Source: an uncultured Lachnospiraceae bacterium (GTDB lineage: Bacteria > Bacillota > Clostridia > Lachnospirales > Lachnospiraceae). From it: a DNA stretch of 64,000 nucleotides. A program made the position numbers and the translations under genes. Position 1 is the first letter of the stretch; each line of letters opens with the position of its first letter. Location of the stretch: NCBI GenBank assembly GCA_944381575.1, contig CALWLS010000001.1:1-64000 (forward strand). Direction: 5' to 3'. Below, piece by piece: positions 34,571 to 42,931 of this stretch. The notes under the pieces were generated by a model. The model did not search any database. It had not been told where the DNA came from and saw nothing but the letters and a program-made list of their open reading frames with translations.

Positions 34571-34605
34571 GGCGGCGGATGTTATCAGACGGCCTCCGCC
34601 GTCTG
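34571..34605 (+). other. Two alternative hairpins between surface protein and sortase genes
   Basis: CAGACGG (34586-34592) pairs with CCGTCTG (34599-34605). Alternatively CGGCGGA (34573-34579) pairs with TCCGCCG (34595-34601). The two cannot coexist. No T-tract follows, so it may be a processing or partial-termination element that lowers sortase expression relative to substrate. Confidence 0.5.
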
Positions 34606-34631
34606 TCCTTAAACAGATTAATATAAAATCA

Positions 34632-35447
34632 ATGAAAAAAAGATCGAAATTATCATTAATACTTATAAGCCTTTTTTCGGCCGCATTCGTCATTTCCTCA
34701 TGTAAGACGCTGCGGGTAGTAAACTGCGCCATGCAGGAGGAAAAGGCTTTTGACGATCTGAAAAAAACAGCGGCAAAAAACGACAGGGCAGATCCAGAAA
34801 AAAAAGACAATAAAAAGGATAAGGCCGGGGAAAAGACAAATGCAGCGAAAAAGACAACTAAAGAGGAAAAAACAGATCCCAGATATATGGAGCTTAAGAA
34901 AAGCAATCCGGATTTTTTCGGATGGCTGTCCATAGAGGGAACTGTATTGGATTATCCGGTAATGTACACTCCGAATGACCCCGAATATTATCTGCACAGG
35001 AACTTTGACGGGGAGTATTCCTACGGCGGCGTTCCCTTTATACAGGGGGACTGCCGCGAGGGATGCGGCAATTACCTTATGCACGGACATAACATGAAAA
35101 ACGGATCAATGTTTGCCGGTATACTTTTTTATAAGGATAAGAGCTACTGGAAGGAGCATCCGGTGATAAGCTTTGACACGCCATATGAAAACGGCGAATA
35201 TGAGGTCATGTCGGCCTTTTATTCCAAGGTGTATATGAGCGATGAGGAAAATGTTTTCAAGTATTACAAATATACTGATCTCACTGATAAAAAGGTATTT
35301 GACGAATACGCTAAACAGGTAAAGGCGGCGGCGCTGTATGATACGGGAGTCGATGCCGAATACGGAGATGAATTCATAACCCTTTCAACCTGCGCTTATC
35401 ATACGGAAAACGGGCGATTCGTAGTCATTGCAAGGAAAAAACATTAA
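34632..35447 (+). CDS. Class B sortase
   Basis: Transpeptidase of 271 residues with an N-terminal signal anchor (about 6-28), a highly charged Lys/Glu stalk (about 35-85) and the sortase fold. Catalytic residues are visible: His in YLMHGHNMKNGSMF, Cys in ITLSTCAYH and Arg in GRFVVIARK. The class B features are the DFFGWLSIEGT-x-LDYPVM opening and HRNFDGEYSYGG-x-PF. It should cut the VPKTG signal of the upstream protein and attach it to the wall. No ribosome binding site is evident, which would keep the enzyme scarce. Confidence 0.9.
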   Translation: MKKRSKLSLILISLFSAAFVISSCKTLRVVNCAMQEEKAFDDLKKTAAKNDRADPEKKDNKKDKAGEKTNAAKKTTKEEKTDPRYMELKKSNPDFFGWLSIEGTVLDYPVMYTPNDPEYYLHRNFDGEYSYGGVPFIQGDCREGCGNYLMHGHNMKNGSMFAGILFYKDKSYWKEHPVISFDTPYENGEYEVMSAFYSKVYMSDEENVFKYYKYTDLTDKKVFDEYAKQVKAAALYDTGVDAEYGDEFITLSTCAYHTENGRFVVIARKKH

Positions 35448-35511
35448 AAATGCTATACCCCTCACCATATGCGGATTGTCATGCGGCAGTAAGCATATGG
35501 CAAAAATAGAA

Positions 35512-35546
35512 GGACCGGACAGTGTAACAGCTGCCGGTCCTTTTTA
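35512..35546 (+). terminator. Rho-independent terminator
   Basis: GGACCGG (35512-35518) pairs with CCGGTCC (35534-35540), followed by TTTTT. It ends the surface-gene run. Confidence 0.75.
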
Positions 35547-35617
35547 ATATCACTTTATAGCCATATATGTTAATATAGTATCAGCATTATCAGAGTATTT
35601 ATTTTGGAGTTAAAACA

Positions 35618-37117
35618 ATGCTTGATCTTCTACACCTTAACAAATACAGAGAAAATAACAGAATCGAGGTAAAAAAAGCTTTTGGTGGGCTGCCCAAAAG
35701 TGTATGGGAGACTTATTCGGCATTTGCAAATACACTTGGTGGAATTATTCTTCTTGGCGTTATAGAAAGGGAAGATAAGTCGCTTGAGGCTGTTGGGATT
35801 CCAGAGCCTGAAAAACTCGTTGCGGAGTTCTGGGATACAGTAAATAATCCAAATAAGGTGAGTGTCAATATTTTATCTGATAAAGATGTGTCAATAGAGA
35901 ATATAAGGGGTAACCGGATAATATATATTAACGTCCCAAGGGCTGAACGGTCATACAGGCCTGTGTATCTGGATGGCAATCCTTTAAATACCTACCGCAG
36001 AAATGGTGAGGGTGATTATAGATGCACGAAAGAACAGTATCAGGCTATGGTCAGAGATGCGTCGGTCAAAACTCAGGATATGCTGATACTTGAGGAAATG
36101 GATACAAATGTTTTTGATAAAGACAGTATAAAGAGTTATCGTCAAAGGATGCGCCTTTCGCGTCCTGGTCATGTATGGGAAGCTCTTGATGATGAGGACT
36201 TCCTTTTAAGGCTTGGGGCTTCCGCAATAGGACATGACGGTAAAAAGCATCCAACCACGGCGGGTCTTTTAATGTTTGGCAATGAATTTGAAATAGTAAG
36301 GGAGTTTAACGGATTCTTTCTTGATTACAGAGAACAGGATGAAGCAGATATCAGATGGAGCGATCGTATCATATCATCCTCTGGAGACTGGAGCGGAAAT
36401 GTATATGATTTTTATTTCAGAGTATATAACAGACTGATACAGGACATCAAAGTACCATTTAGGATAAGTGAGGGCAGCAGGATAGATGATACGCCAGTCC
36501 ATAATGCAATAAGAGAGGCTCTTGCAAACTGTCTTATAAATGCTGATTATTATGGAAGACAAGGAGTTGTTATAATCAAGAAAAATGACTATATATCATT
36601 TTCAAATCCGGGAAGTTTTCGTATAGAGATAAGCGCGGCCAAATGCGGAGGAATTTCCGATCCAAGGAATGCGGTGATGCTTAAAATGTTTAATCTGATC
36701 GATATAGGTGAGAGGGCTGGAAGCGGAATTCCGAATATTTATTCTGTATGGAATAGAGAAGGATTTGTGGAACCAGAAATAGTTGAGTTATTTGAACCTG
36801 AACGTATCTGTCTTATACTTAGGACAGAGAAGGTCCATAATAAAAAATCGGCGATAAATGTCGGCGATAAAAAATCGGCGATAAATGTCGGCGATAAAAA
36901 ATCGGCGATAAAAACGGAGACAAAAAAACAGATAATAAATTATCTTACGGAACATGCTGAAGCCGGTTCAAGGGAGATATCGGAATATGTTGGACTAAGG
37001 CAGTCCAGGGTCAGAGATTATCTTAATGAACTTATAAACGAAAAGATTATTGCTTCTGAAGGAGCGAACAGAAACAGGATATACCGATTAAGATATGAAC
37101 AGGATAAAAATATATAA
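35618..37117 (+). CDS. AlbA_2 (Schlafen-like) ATP-binding regulator with KKSAIN repeats
   Basis: A 499-residue protein of the ATP-dependent DNA-helicase-related/transcriptional regulator group. The AlbA_2 domain covers residues 10-145 (ENNRIEVKKAFGGLPKSVWETYSAFANTLGGIILLGV), a middle domain ends in a GHKL-like ATPase segment (EALANCLINADYYGRQGV, then GSGIPNIY), and a C-terminal winged helix follows (SREISEYVGLRQSRVRDYL). Between them lies a tandem repeat of KKSAINVGD (about 409-431). Base composition is more A+T-rich than the neighbours. Genes of this type are variable accessory genes. The exact role is unknown. Confidence 0.8.
   Translation: MLDLLHLNKYRENNRIEVKKAFGGLPKSVWETYSAFANTLGGIILLGVIEREDKSLEAVGIPEPEKLVAEFWDTVNNPNKVSVNILSDKDVSIENIRGNRIIYINVPRAERSYRPVYLDGNPLNTYRRNGEGDYRCTKEQYQAMVRDASVKTQDMLILEEMDTNVFDKDSIKSYRQRMRLSRPGHVWEALDDEDFLLRLGASAIGHDGKKHPTTAGLLMFGNEFEIVREFNGFFLDYREQDEADIRWSDRIISSSGDWSGNVYDFYFRVYNRLIQDIKVPFRISEGSRIDDTPVHNAIREALANCLINADYYGRQGVVIIKKNDYISFSNPGSFRIEISAAKCGGISDPRNAVMLKMFNLIDIGERAGSGIPNIYSVWNREGFVEPEIVELFEPERICLILRTEKVHNKKSAINVGDKKSAINVGDKKSAIKTETKKQIINYLTEHAEAGSREISEYVGLRQSRVRDYLNELINEKIIASEGANRNRIYRLRYEQDKNI
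36842..36912 (+). repeat. In-frame 27-bp tandem repeat, 2.6 copies
   Basis: Units at 36842-36868 and 36869-36895 are identical; 36896-36912 is a partial third. Each unit begins AAAAAATCGGCG and encodes KKSAINVGD. The length is a multiple of three, so changes in copy number keep the reading frame. Confidence 0.9.
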
Positions 37118-37123
37118 GATAGA

Positions 37124-37146
37124 CCCCGGCATATGCCGGGGCATTT
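37124..37146. terminator. Palindromic bidirectional terminator
   Basis: CCCCGGCATATGCCGGGG (37124-37141) is a perfect 18-bp palindrome followed by CATTTT. It lies between convergent gene ends. Confidence 0.7.
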
Positions 37147-37156
37147 TGATATTAAC

Positions 37157-37807
37157 TCAGTCGTATATATGATCTCTTTCCCAGTCAAGGATATTTCCGG
37201 TATGGCCGCATATCTCAAATTCGTACTCCCATACATCGTGGAACATTGAACCTTCGTATATAAGCCTGCCGTCGTCATAATCAGGCTTGATGTTGGAATA
37301 TTTTACGTCGGAAGCGCTGAGGCCTGCTCTCTCAAGAGCTATCTCCTTTGCCTTAGCCTCGCCTATATCCGTTGAAGATTGATTTACATATTTTCTGTTA
37401 TAGCTGTTATATCCGTGGTGAGCGTAATATTCATGATCGTTGTGGTGATCGTCGTCATGATGCCGGTATCCGTAGCCGCTTCCTGACTGTCCACTTTGAT
37501 ATCCGCTTCCCCTCGGATATTCAATATCGTAATCTACGGATATTATCTTACCGTTGGAGGCAAGGATCTCGTAGTCGTACTCTGCATAATCTTCTGTCAG
37601 GAATTCTACATCATATATCTTACCTGGATCGTCATAATCAACCGTCGTGTTTATATATATAAGATCGTCTCTTGAAACTCCGGCATCTTTAAGGGCCGTA
37701 GATTCTGCTGTAGTCTTTGAAATGCCAACTGCGGCGGATACTGCTCCAACGCTGAGCGTAAGACATCCTATGGCGATAAGACTTCCGGTCAATAAAGCTT
37801 TTTTCAT
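37157..37807 (-). CDS. Exported PepSY-domain protein with His/Asp-rich linker
   Basis: A 216-residue exported protein. After a signal sequence (1-25; a weak lipobox around Cys15 is possible), two PepSY-like halves are seen (about 28-92 and 140-214; each ends with a K-I/N-I-x-x-x-E/D-x-D type strand). They are joined by a linker rich in His, Asp, Tyr and Gly (HHDDDHHNDHEYYAHHGY). PepSY domains inhibit or regulate proteases and also occur in metal-related proteins; the His cluster suggests metal binding. The ATG at 37807 has GGAGGG upstream. It diverges from a two-component system whose downstream gene encodes a similarly built protein. Confidence 0.75.
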   Translation of the reverse strand: MKKALLTGSLIAIGCLTLSVGAVSAAVGISKTTAESTALKDAGVSRDDLIYINTTVDYDDPGKIYDVEFLTEDYAEYDYEILASNGKIISVDYDIEYPRGSGYQSGQSGSGYGYRHHDDDHHNDHEYYAHHGYNSYNRKYVNQSSTDIGEAKAKEIALERAGLSASDVKYSNIKPDYDDGRLIYEGSMFHDVWEYEFEICGHTGNILDWERDHIYD

Positions 37808-38078
37808 TATACATACCCTCCGTAAATATTTAAAAATTCTCAAGATTTATGATTTTCTAATGAAGTTTTAAGTTTCTGACTTTATGATATAGGGGAAATA
37901 TTAAAAAATAATTAGAAGCAGTTAATTTTATAAATATTTTCAGTGCATCCGGATCATGGCTTAAGAAAACTGTCCTTCCGCCAGTTTTTCACGATTCATT
38001 AGCGCACGGAAAAATGCAGATCATTAATATAAGTTAACATAAGGAGAGTTTATTTAAATATAAAAGGGAGATGCAGTT

Positions 38079-38750
38079 ATGAGGATATTGCTGGCTGAGG
38101 ATGAAAGGGATATGAACATGCTGATAACAAAGATCCTTAAAAAGGAGGGCTACAGCGTGGATTCATGCTTTGACGGGGAGGAGGCCTCGGAATATTTGAG
38201 AGGGGCTGATTATGACGCGGCGATACTGGATATAATGATGCCAAAGAAAGACGGTTATAAAGTGGTAGAGGAACTCAGGAACAGGGGAAGCGAGATCCCA
38301 GTCATATTCCTTACGGCAAAGGACGGCATACAGGACCGTGTAAAGGGACTGGATATAGGAGCGGATGATTACCTTATAAAACCCTTTGACTTTGACGAGC
38401 TGTTAGCCAGGATAAGAGCCATGACGAGACGCAGGGGAGCACATACCTCCAGTATAATAAAAATAGGAGATCTTGAGATAGACACGGCGGCGCGCAGTGT
38501 AAAAAGAGGAAACAGAAACATAGAGCTTTCAGCGAGAGAATTTTCAATACTCGAATATCTTGCTGCCAACAAGGGCAGGGTGCTGTCAAGGGAACAGATA
38601 GAGAGCCATGTATGGAATTATGAGTATGAGGGCGGCACCAACGTGGTTGACGTATATATAAGCTATCTCAGGAAAAAGATCGACGCTGCAGGAGAAACAA
38701 AGCTCATACATACTGTATGGGGTACGGGATGGACACTTAAGGAGGGCTGA
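38079..38750 (+). CDS. OmpR-family response regulator
   Basis: A 223-residue regulator. The receiver domain (1-115) has the acidic pair in LLAEDERD, phospho-acceptor Asp51 in AAILDIMMPKKDG, and Lys in FLTAKDG. The C-terminal winged helix (about 125-222) includes ELSAREFSILEYLAANKGRVLSREQI and VDVYISYLRKKID. The kinase gene overlaps its last base (TGATG). Probable targets are the two PepSY genes that flank the pair, one divergent and one downstream. Confidence 0.93.
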   Translation: MRILLAEDERDMNMLITKILKKEGYSVDSCFDGEEASEYLRGADYDAAILDIMMPKKDGYKVVEELRNRGSEIPVIFLTAKDGIQDRVKGLDIGADDYLIKPFDFDELLARIRAMTRRRGAHTSSIIKIGDLEIDTAARSVKRGNRNIELSAREFSILEYLAANKGRVLSREQIESHVWNYEYEGGTNVVDVYISYLRKKIDAAGETKLIHTVWGTGWTLKEG

Positions 38751-40093
38751 TGAAGAGGAAAATGTCAGTAAAACTCAGGCTTACGCTGTGGTTTACCGCG
38801 TTTATGGCCATTATAGCCGTTGTCTGCCTTGCGCTTATCCTGATCATAACCGGGAATATCTCACGGCGGGACGCGTCCGAAAAGCTTGACAGCGCCGTAA
38901 GGACCAATATAGCAAACCTTGAGCACAGCGGCGGCAGACTTAATTTAAATAGCGGATTTGAATTTTACAGGGACGATGTGTATACTGTCATATACAACAA
39001 CAGCAGATCCGTACTTGGAGGGGAAACACCTCACGGCTTTGATATATCGGAGCCTCTGGAAAACGGAGTGATAAAAAACGTATATGGAGACGGGGATTCA
39101 TTTACGGTATTTGATCTGTTTGTTCCATCAGGCTGGGACGACGGCGTATGGGTAAGAGGGATAATGCTGACTCCGGACATTGAAGTCGAAGCTCTGAAAA
39201 GCGTCAGGGTGTTTGGATTAATACTTCCTTTTATCATACTTTTAGCGGCAGCAGGGGGCTACCTGATGATAAGGCGCGCAATGCGCCCTATCGAGAGGCT
39301 GACCCGCATTGCGGACAGCATCAGTGACGGAAAGGATTTAAAATACGATATACCTGAGGAACTGGAGGGCTATGACGAGACCGGAAGACTTGCCAGGGCC
39401 TTCAGGCTCATGGTGGGTAGGCTTGAAGAGTCATTTGAAGCTGAAAAACAGTTTGTATCCGACGCGTCCCACGAGCTCAGGACTCCTACCGCGGTCATAG
39501 GCACCCAATGCGATTATCTTGATAAATATGCCGACAGCGTTGAGGATTATAAAGAGGGAGTCGAGGTCATCAGGCGTCAGAATGACAGGATGAGAAAACT
39601 GATAGAGCGGCTCTTAGATATGACGAGGCTGGATTTCGGAACGAAAAAGCTTGAGCTTAAGGATACGGATCTTTCTGAGCTTTTCGATGTGCTTTGCGAT
39701 GAACAGGATACGGGAGACAGGGACATTTCCATTATAAAGGATATCGAGCCCGGCATACACGCCGAGATAGATGCGTATCTGTTTTCCGGGGTCATAAACA
39801 ATCTGCTTTCAAATGCGAGAAAATACGGTAGGGACGGAGGAATCATAAAAGCCGGACTTCACAGGGACGGAGATTGCATAAAACTGTCAGTTTCTGATGA
39901 CGGTATAGGAATTGCCAAAGAGGATATTGACAGGATATGGCGGAGATTTTATCAGGTGAGCCCGTCGAGGGAGACAGGCTCAGGTCTCGGCCTCGGGCTT
40001 TCCATGGCAAGACAGATAGTAAAGCTCCATGGCGGAAGCATAGATGTTGAAAGTGAGCCCGGAAAGGGCAGTACATTTACGGTAACGATTTAA
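38750..40093 (+). CDS. Sensor histidine kinase
   Basis: A 447-residue membrane kinase. Two membrane helices (about 10-34 and 152-174) enclose a roughly 115-residue extracellular sensor, then come a HAMP linker, an H-box (DASHELRTPTAVIG) with the phospho-His, N-box (NNLLSNARKYGRD), G1 (DDGIGIAKED) and G2 (GSGLGLGLSMARQI). It pairs with the overlapping response regulator. The sensor domain has no motif I can name; the His-rich PepSY neighbours hint at a metal or envelope signal. Confidence 0.93.
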   Translation: MKRKMSVKLRLTLWFTAFMAIIAVVCLALILIITGNISRRDASEKLDSAVRTNIANLEHSGGRLNLNSGFEFYRDDVYTVIYNNSRSVLGGETPHGFDISEPLENGVIKNVYGDGDSFTVFDLFVPSGWDDGVWVRGIMLTPDIEVEALKSVRVFGLILPFIILLAAAGGYLMIRRAMRPIERLTRIADSISDGKDLKYDIPEELEGYDETGRLARAFRLMVGRLEESFEAEKQFVSDASHELRTPTAVIGTQCDYLDKYADSVEDYKEGVEVIRRQNDRMRKLIERLLDMTRLDFGTKKLELKDTDLSELFDVLCDEQDTGDRDISIIKDIEPGIHAEIDAYLFSGVINNLLSNARKYGRDGGIIKAGLHRDGDCIKLSVSDDGIGIAKEDIDRIWRRFYQVSPSRETGSGLGLGLSMARQIVKLHGGSIDVESEPGKGSTFTVTI

Positions 40094-40115
40094 ATAAAAA
40101 GGGGAGTATACAGAT

Positions 40116-40847
40116 ATGAGGAAGATTGCGGTATTTATAAGTGCATGTGTGCTGGCGGCTGCTTTTTCGGGCTGTGCGGGCAGGCAGAATGAAAAGGCGG
40201 AATATATAGGCATTGAGGCCGCAAGACAGTCGGCGCTGACCGAAGCCGGAGTGGATGAGGCAGACGCAGAATTTACTGTTTCAGGACTGGATAACAGGGA
40301 CGGCGTGTTTTACTACCAGATCGATTTCATTTCCGGCGGCAACGAATATAAGTACGCAGTGGACGCCCTTACAGGCGTGATAATAGGGGCAAGCATCAGT
40401 ATACAGGACAGTGCTCAGGATGCCGCATTTTCAGGATCTGAAGAAACTAAGAATGGAAATATAGGCGTACCTTTAGAGAGTGAAGGAGCAGAAGAAAGTG
40501 GCTCTTCAGAAACTGCTCCGCCGGAAAGTACTCAGGCTTACGGTGCCGGGCACCACGGCGGGGAAGGCTACGGGGGAGGCTCGCATAACGGCGGGCACGG
40601 CCAGATGAACGGAATGGGAGCAGGAGGGTATTTTTCAGAGGATCTTATTTCCGTTGATGAGGTGAATGACATCGTCCTAAAAAGGGTGCCGGGAGCTTCG
40701 GCAGATGATATCAAACTGGAAATGGATCATGATGACGGCAGGATATTGTATGAGGGAGAGTTGATCCATGACGGCATTGAGTTTGAATTTAAGATAGATG
40801 CATACAGCGGCAGCGTCATTGAATGGGAAGCGGATTTTATGGACTGA
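40116..40847 (+). CDS. PepSY-domain lipoprotein with Gly/His-rich linker
   Basis: A 243-residue lipoprotein: signal with lipobox AFSGC (Cys20), a first PepSY-like half (about 30-95), an acidic Ser/Glu stretch, a Gly/His-rich linker (GHHGGEGYGGGSHNGGHGQM, about 146-165) and a second PepSY half (about 175-243) ending DAYSGSVIEWEADFMD. The architecture is the same as the divergent protein at 37157 although the linker composition differs. It follows the kinase by 22 bases and is almost certainly in its operon, suggesting it modulates the kinase or responds to the same signal. Confidence 0.78.
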   Translation: MRKIAVFISACVLAAAFSGCAGRQNEKAEYIGIEAARQSALTEAGVDEADAEFTVSGLDNRDGVFYYQIDFISGGNEYKYAVDALTGVIIGASISIQDSAQDAAFSGSEETKNGNIGVPLESEGAEESGSSETAPPESTQAYGAGHHGGEGYGGGSHNGGHGQMNGMGAGGYFSEDLISVDEVNDIVLKRVPGASADDIKLEMDHDDGRILYEGELIHDGIEFEFKIDAYSGSVIEWEADFMD

Positions 40848-41030
40848 ATTCTGTCAGAATTCTGCCTGGATTATGAACTTTTGGTCTTGAAATAAGGATC
40901 AGTCATCTGTATAACGGATTTTTAATTTTTATCTGTATGATTCAGCAGTCAGGCTCATCTTTTTTATGGCTTTTGCCATTCTTATCTGTATTTCATAGCA
41001 TTCGAAACATATAATATTCGGGAATTTAAA

Positions 41031-41074
41031 AATATATCTGTACAGGACATTGATTTTGTACAGATATATTTTTC
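41031..41074 (+). terminator. A+T-rich rho-independent terminator
   Basis: AATATATCTGTACA (41031-41044) pairs perfectly over 14 bases with TGTACAGATATATT (41057-41070), then TTTCG. It ends the two-component operon; the remaining bases of the gap up to 41030 show nothing firm. Confidence 0.7.
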
Positions 41075-41104
41075 GATACCATCCAAAAAGGTGATTTAAA
41101 TCCT

Positions 41105-41130
41105 GAAACTTTTATGCTTTGTACAGCGTC
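41105..41130 (+). promoter_or_regulatory. ECF-sigma-type autoregulatory promoter
   Basis: GAAAC (41105-41109) and CGTC (41127-41130) are 17 bases apart, the -35/-10 form used by ECF sigma factors of the sigma V, X and W group. It lies 30 bases before the sigma gene start, the expected place for positive autoregulation. Confidence 0.7.
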
Positions 41131-41160
41131 TAATATATAGAACATCCCAAGGAGGACAAC

Positions 41161-41631
41161 ATGGATAAAAATATCAGGAAAGAAGTTGAGGATATGCTTC
41201 TTTCGAAATATGAAAGCCTGTACAGGCTGGCCTACAGCTACGCCGGGAATGAGGCCGACGCCCTGGATATAATCCAGGAGAGCGCTTACAGGGCAATGCT
41301 TAACTGCGGCAGTGTCAAAAGAACAGAGTATATCGGCACGTGGATATACAGGATAGTGGTAAATACGGCGACGGACATGCTGCGAAAGAAAAAGCGTACG
41401 GTCTCAGTGGAAATCATTGAGGAGCAAGGATGTGAGGACAGGATTTCAGATCAGGATCTGAGAAAGGCGGTTAAAGCGCTTGATGAAAATGATAAAACCA
41501 TACTTTTTTTGAAATTCTGCGAGGATCTGACATTTTCAGAAATAGCAGAGGTAACGGGAGAAAATGAAAATACTGTAAAAACACGGTATTACAGATTGAT
41601 GGGAAGACTCAGGAATAAGTTAGACGGATAA
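41161..41631 (+). CDS. ECF-type RNA polymerase sigma factor
   Basis: A 156-residue sigma factor with only regions 2 (LYRLAYSYAGNEADALDIIQESAYRAM) and 4 (DENDKTILFLKFCEDLTFSEIAEVTGENENTVKTRYYRLMGRL). AAGGAGG precedes the start. The next gene encodes an RsiV-family anti-sigma factor, so this is probably a sigma V-like factor that responds to cell-envelope attack; in Bacillus subtilis and Clostridioides difficile the signal is lysozyme. Its own promoter carries the matching GAAAC/CGTC elements. Confidence 0.9.
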   Translation: MDKNIRKEVEDMLLSKYESLYRLAYSYAGNEADALDIIQESAYRAMLNCGSVKRTEYIGTWIYRIVVNTATDMLRKKKRTVSVEIIEEQGCEDRISDQDLRKAVKALDENDKTILFLKFCEDLTFSEIAEVTGENENTVKTRYYRLMGRLRNKLDG

Positions 41632-41731
41632 ATAAACTGAGATTGATAAATCAGGTAAAAAAATACAGGTTTAGGATCAAATAAGACTGATCAATAAACC
41701 GGACAGAAAAATCGGACCGAGGAGGAACGTC

Positions 41732-42775
41732 ATGGAAAATAGAAAGTATACAGATAACGGAATACTTATCAGTGAAAACAGTGATAAAGATATCAAAGAG
41801 CTTGAAATGAGGATAAAAAAAGAAGTTGACGGGATCAGGGTGCCGGCAGAGGCCCTTGAACGTATAAAACAAGGCGTGGAAGAGGGTACAAAGGCAGAGA
41901 AGAATAAAGAAGCGGGAACAAAGGCAGCAGAAACTAAGCCTAAGGAAACTAAGTCTGCAGATATATTGGAAATTGGAGTAGATGCAAACAGTAAGAAGGC
42001 AGCGAAAAATACCGGCGGCAGGCCTGCCTCAGCAAAAGGCATAATTTATCTGAAACGTACAGTAGCTTCATTAGCTGCATGTATGGGCATGATAATCGTG
42101 CTTTCCAATATTGATCCTGTTATATCCAACGCCATGGCAAAGCTTCCGCTGATAGGAGCAATATCTAAGGTGGTGACCTTCAGGACCTTTGAGGACAGTA
42201 ATAACGGGTTTGAGGCGGATATCAGCATTCCGAAGGTCGTTACGGAAAACGGAGAGGAGCTTCAGGCAAATAAGGATATCTCAGCCTATGCCGATAAGCT
42301 GATAGCCCAGTATGAAAGCGAGATAGCGGCGGCAGACGGAGAGGGCCACTACTCAATAAGCTCGACCTATGAAACTGTGTATGACGGGGACAGATATCTG
42401 TGTCTCAAGGTGAATACTACTCTTGTTATGGCGAGCGGAACTGAATACGTAAAGATATTTACAATAGATAAAACGACCGGAAAAACCGTGATGTTAAAGG
42501 ATCTTGCTGATGGAGAAATGCTTAAGAAAATAAGCAAAAATATAATCAGTCAGATGACAGAACAGATGGCAGAGGACGAAAATGTTACTTATTTTATAGG
42601 TACTGAAACACCGGAGTGGGATTTCAACGGCCTTGATGGAAGTGAGAGCTTCTATTTTGACAGCGAAGGCCGCCTTGTGATCTGCTTTGATGAATATCAG
42701 GTGGCGCCGGGCTACATGGGAGCCGTGGAATTTACCATACCTAAGGAGATAACGGGAGAACTGCAGAGTCATTGA
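41732..42775 (+). CDS. RsiV-family anti-sigma factor (DUF3298)
   Basis: A 347-residue membrane protein: a long charged Lys/Glu-rich cytoplasmic part (1-105), a hydrophobic segment (about 110-128), and an extracellular DUF4163/DUF3298 region (about 150-347; DISAYADKLIAQYESEI, TYETVYDGDRYLCLKVNTTL, FYFDSEGRLVICFDEYQVAPGYMG). RsiV proteins hold an ECF sigma factor at the membrane, bind lysozyme directly and are then cut by signal peptidase. The cytoplasmic part is longer than in B. subtilis RsiV. GAGGAGG precedes the start, 100 bases after the sigma gene. Confidence 0.85.
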   Translation: MENRKYTDNGILISENSDKDIKELEMRIKKEVDGIRVPAEALERIKQGVEEGTKAEKNKEAGTKAAETKPKETKSADILEIGVDANSKKAAKNTGGRPASAKGIIYLKRTVASLAACMGMIIVLSNIDPVISNAMAKLPLIGAISKVVTFRTFEDSNNGFEADISIPKVVTENGEELQANKDISAYADKLIAQYESEIAAADGEGHYSISSTYETVYDGDRYLCLKVNTTLVMASGTEYVKIFTIDKTTGKTVMLKDLADGEMLKKISKNIISQMTEQMAEDENVTYFIGTETPEWDFNGLDGSESFYFDSEGRLVICFDEYQVAPGYMGAVEFTIPKEITGELQSH

Positions 42776-42931
42776 CAGGAAACGGAATATGAAGCGGAAA
42801 ATATAAAATAAGCTGAAAGTGAACGAAAGGAATTAAAGGGTAAGTTTACATAAATTTTACACCACCACAAGGCATATTTATGGTAAATTAGCACAAAACA
42901 GAAGAAATACAACTGACAGGAGGTATTTTAA

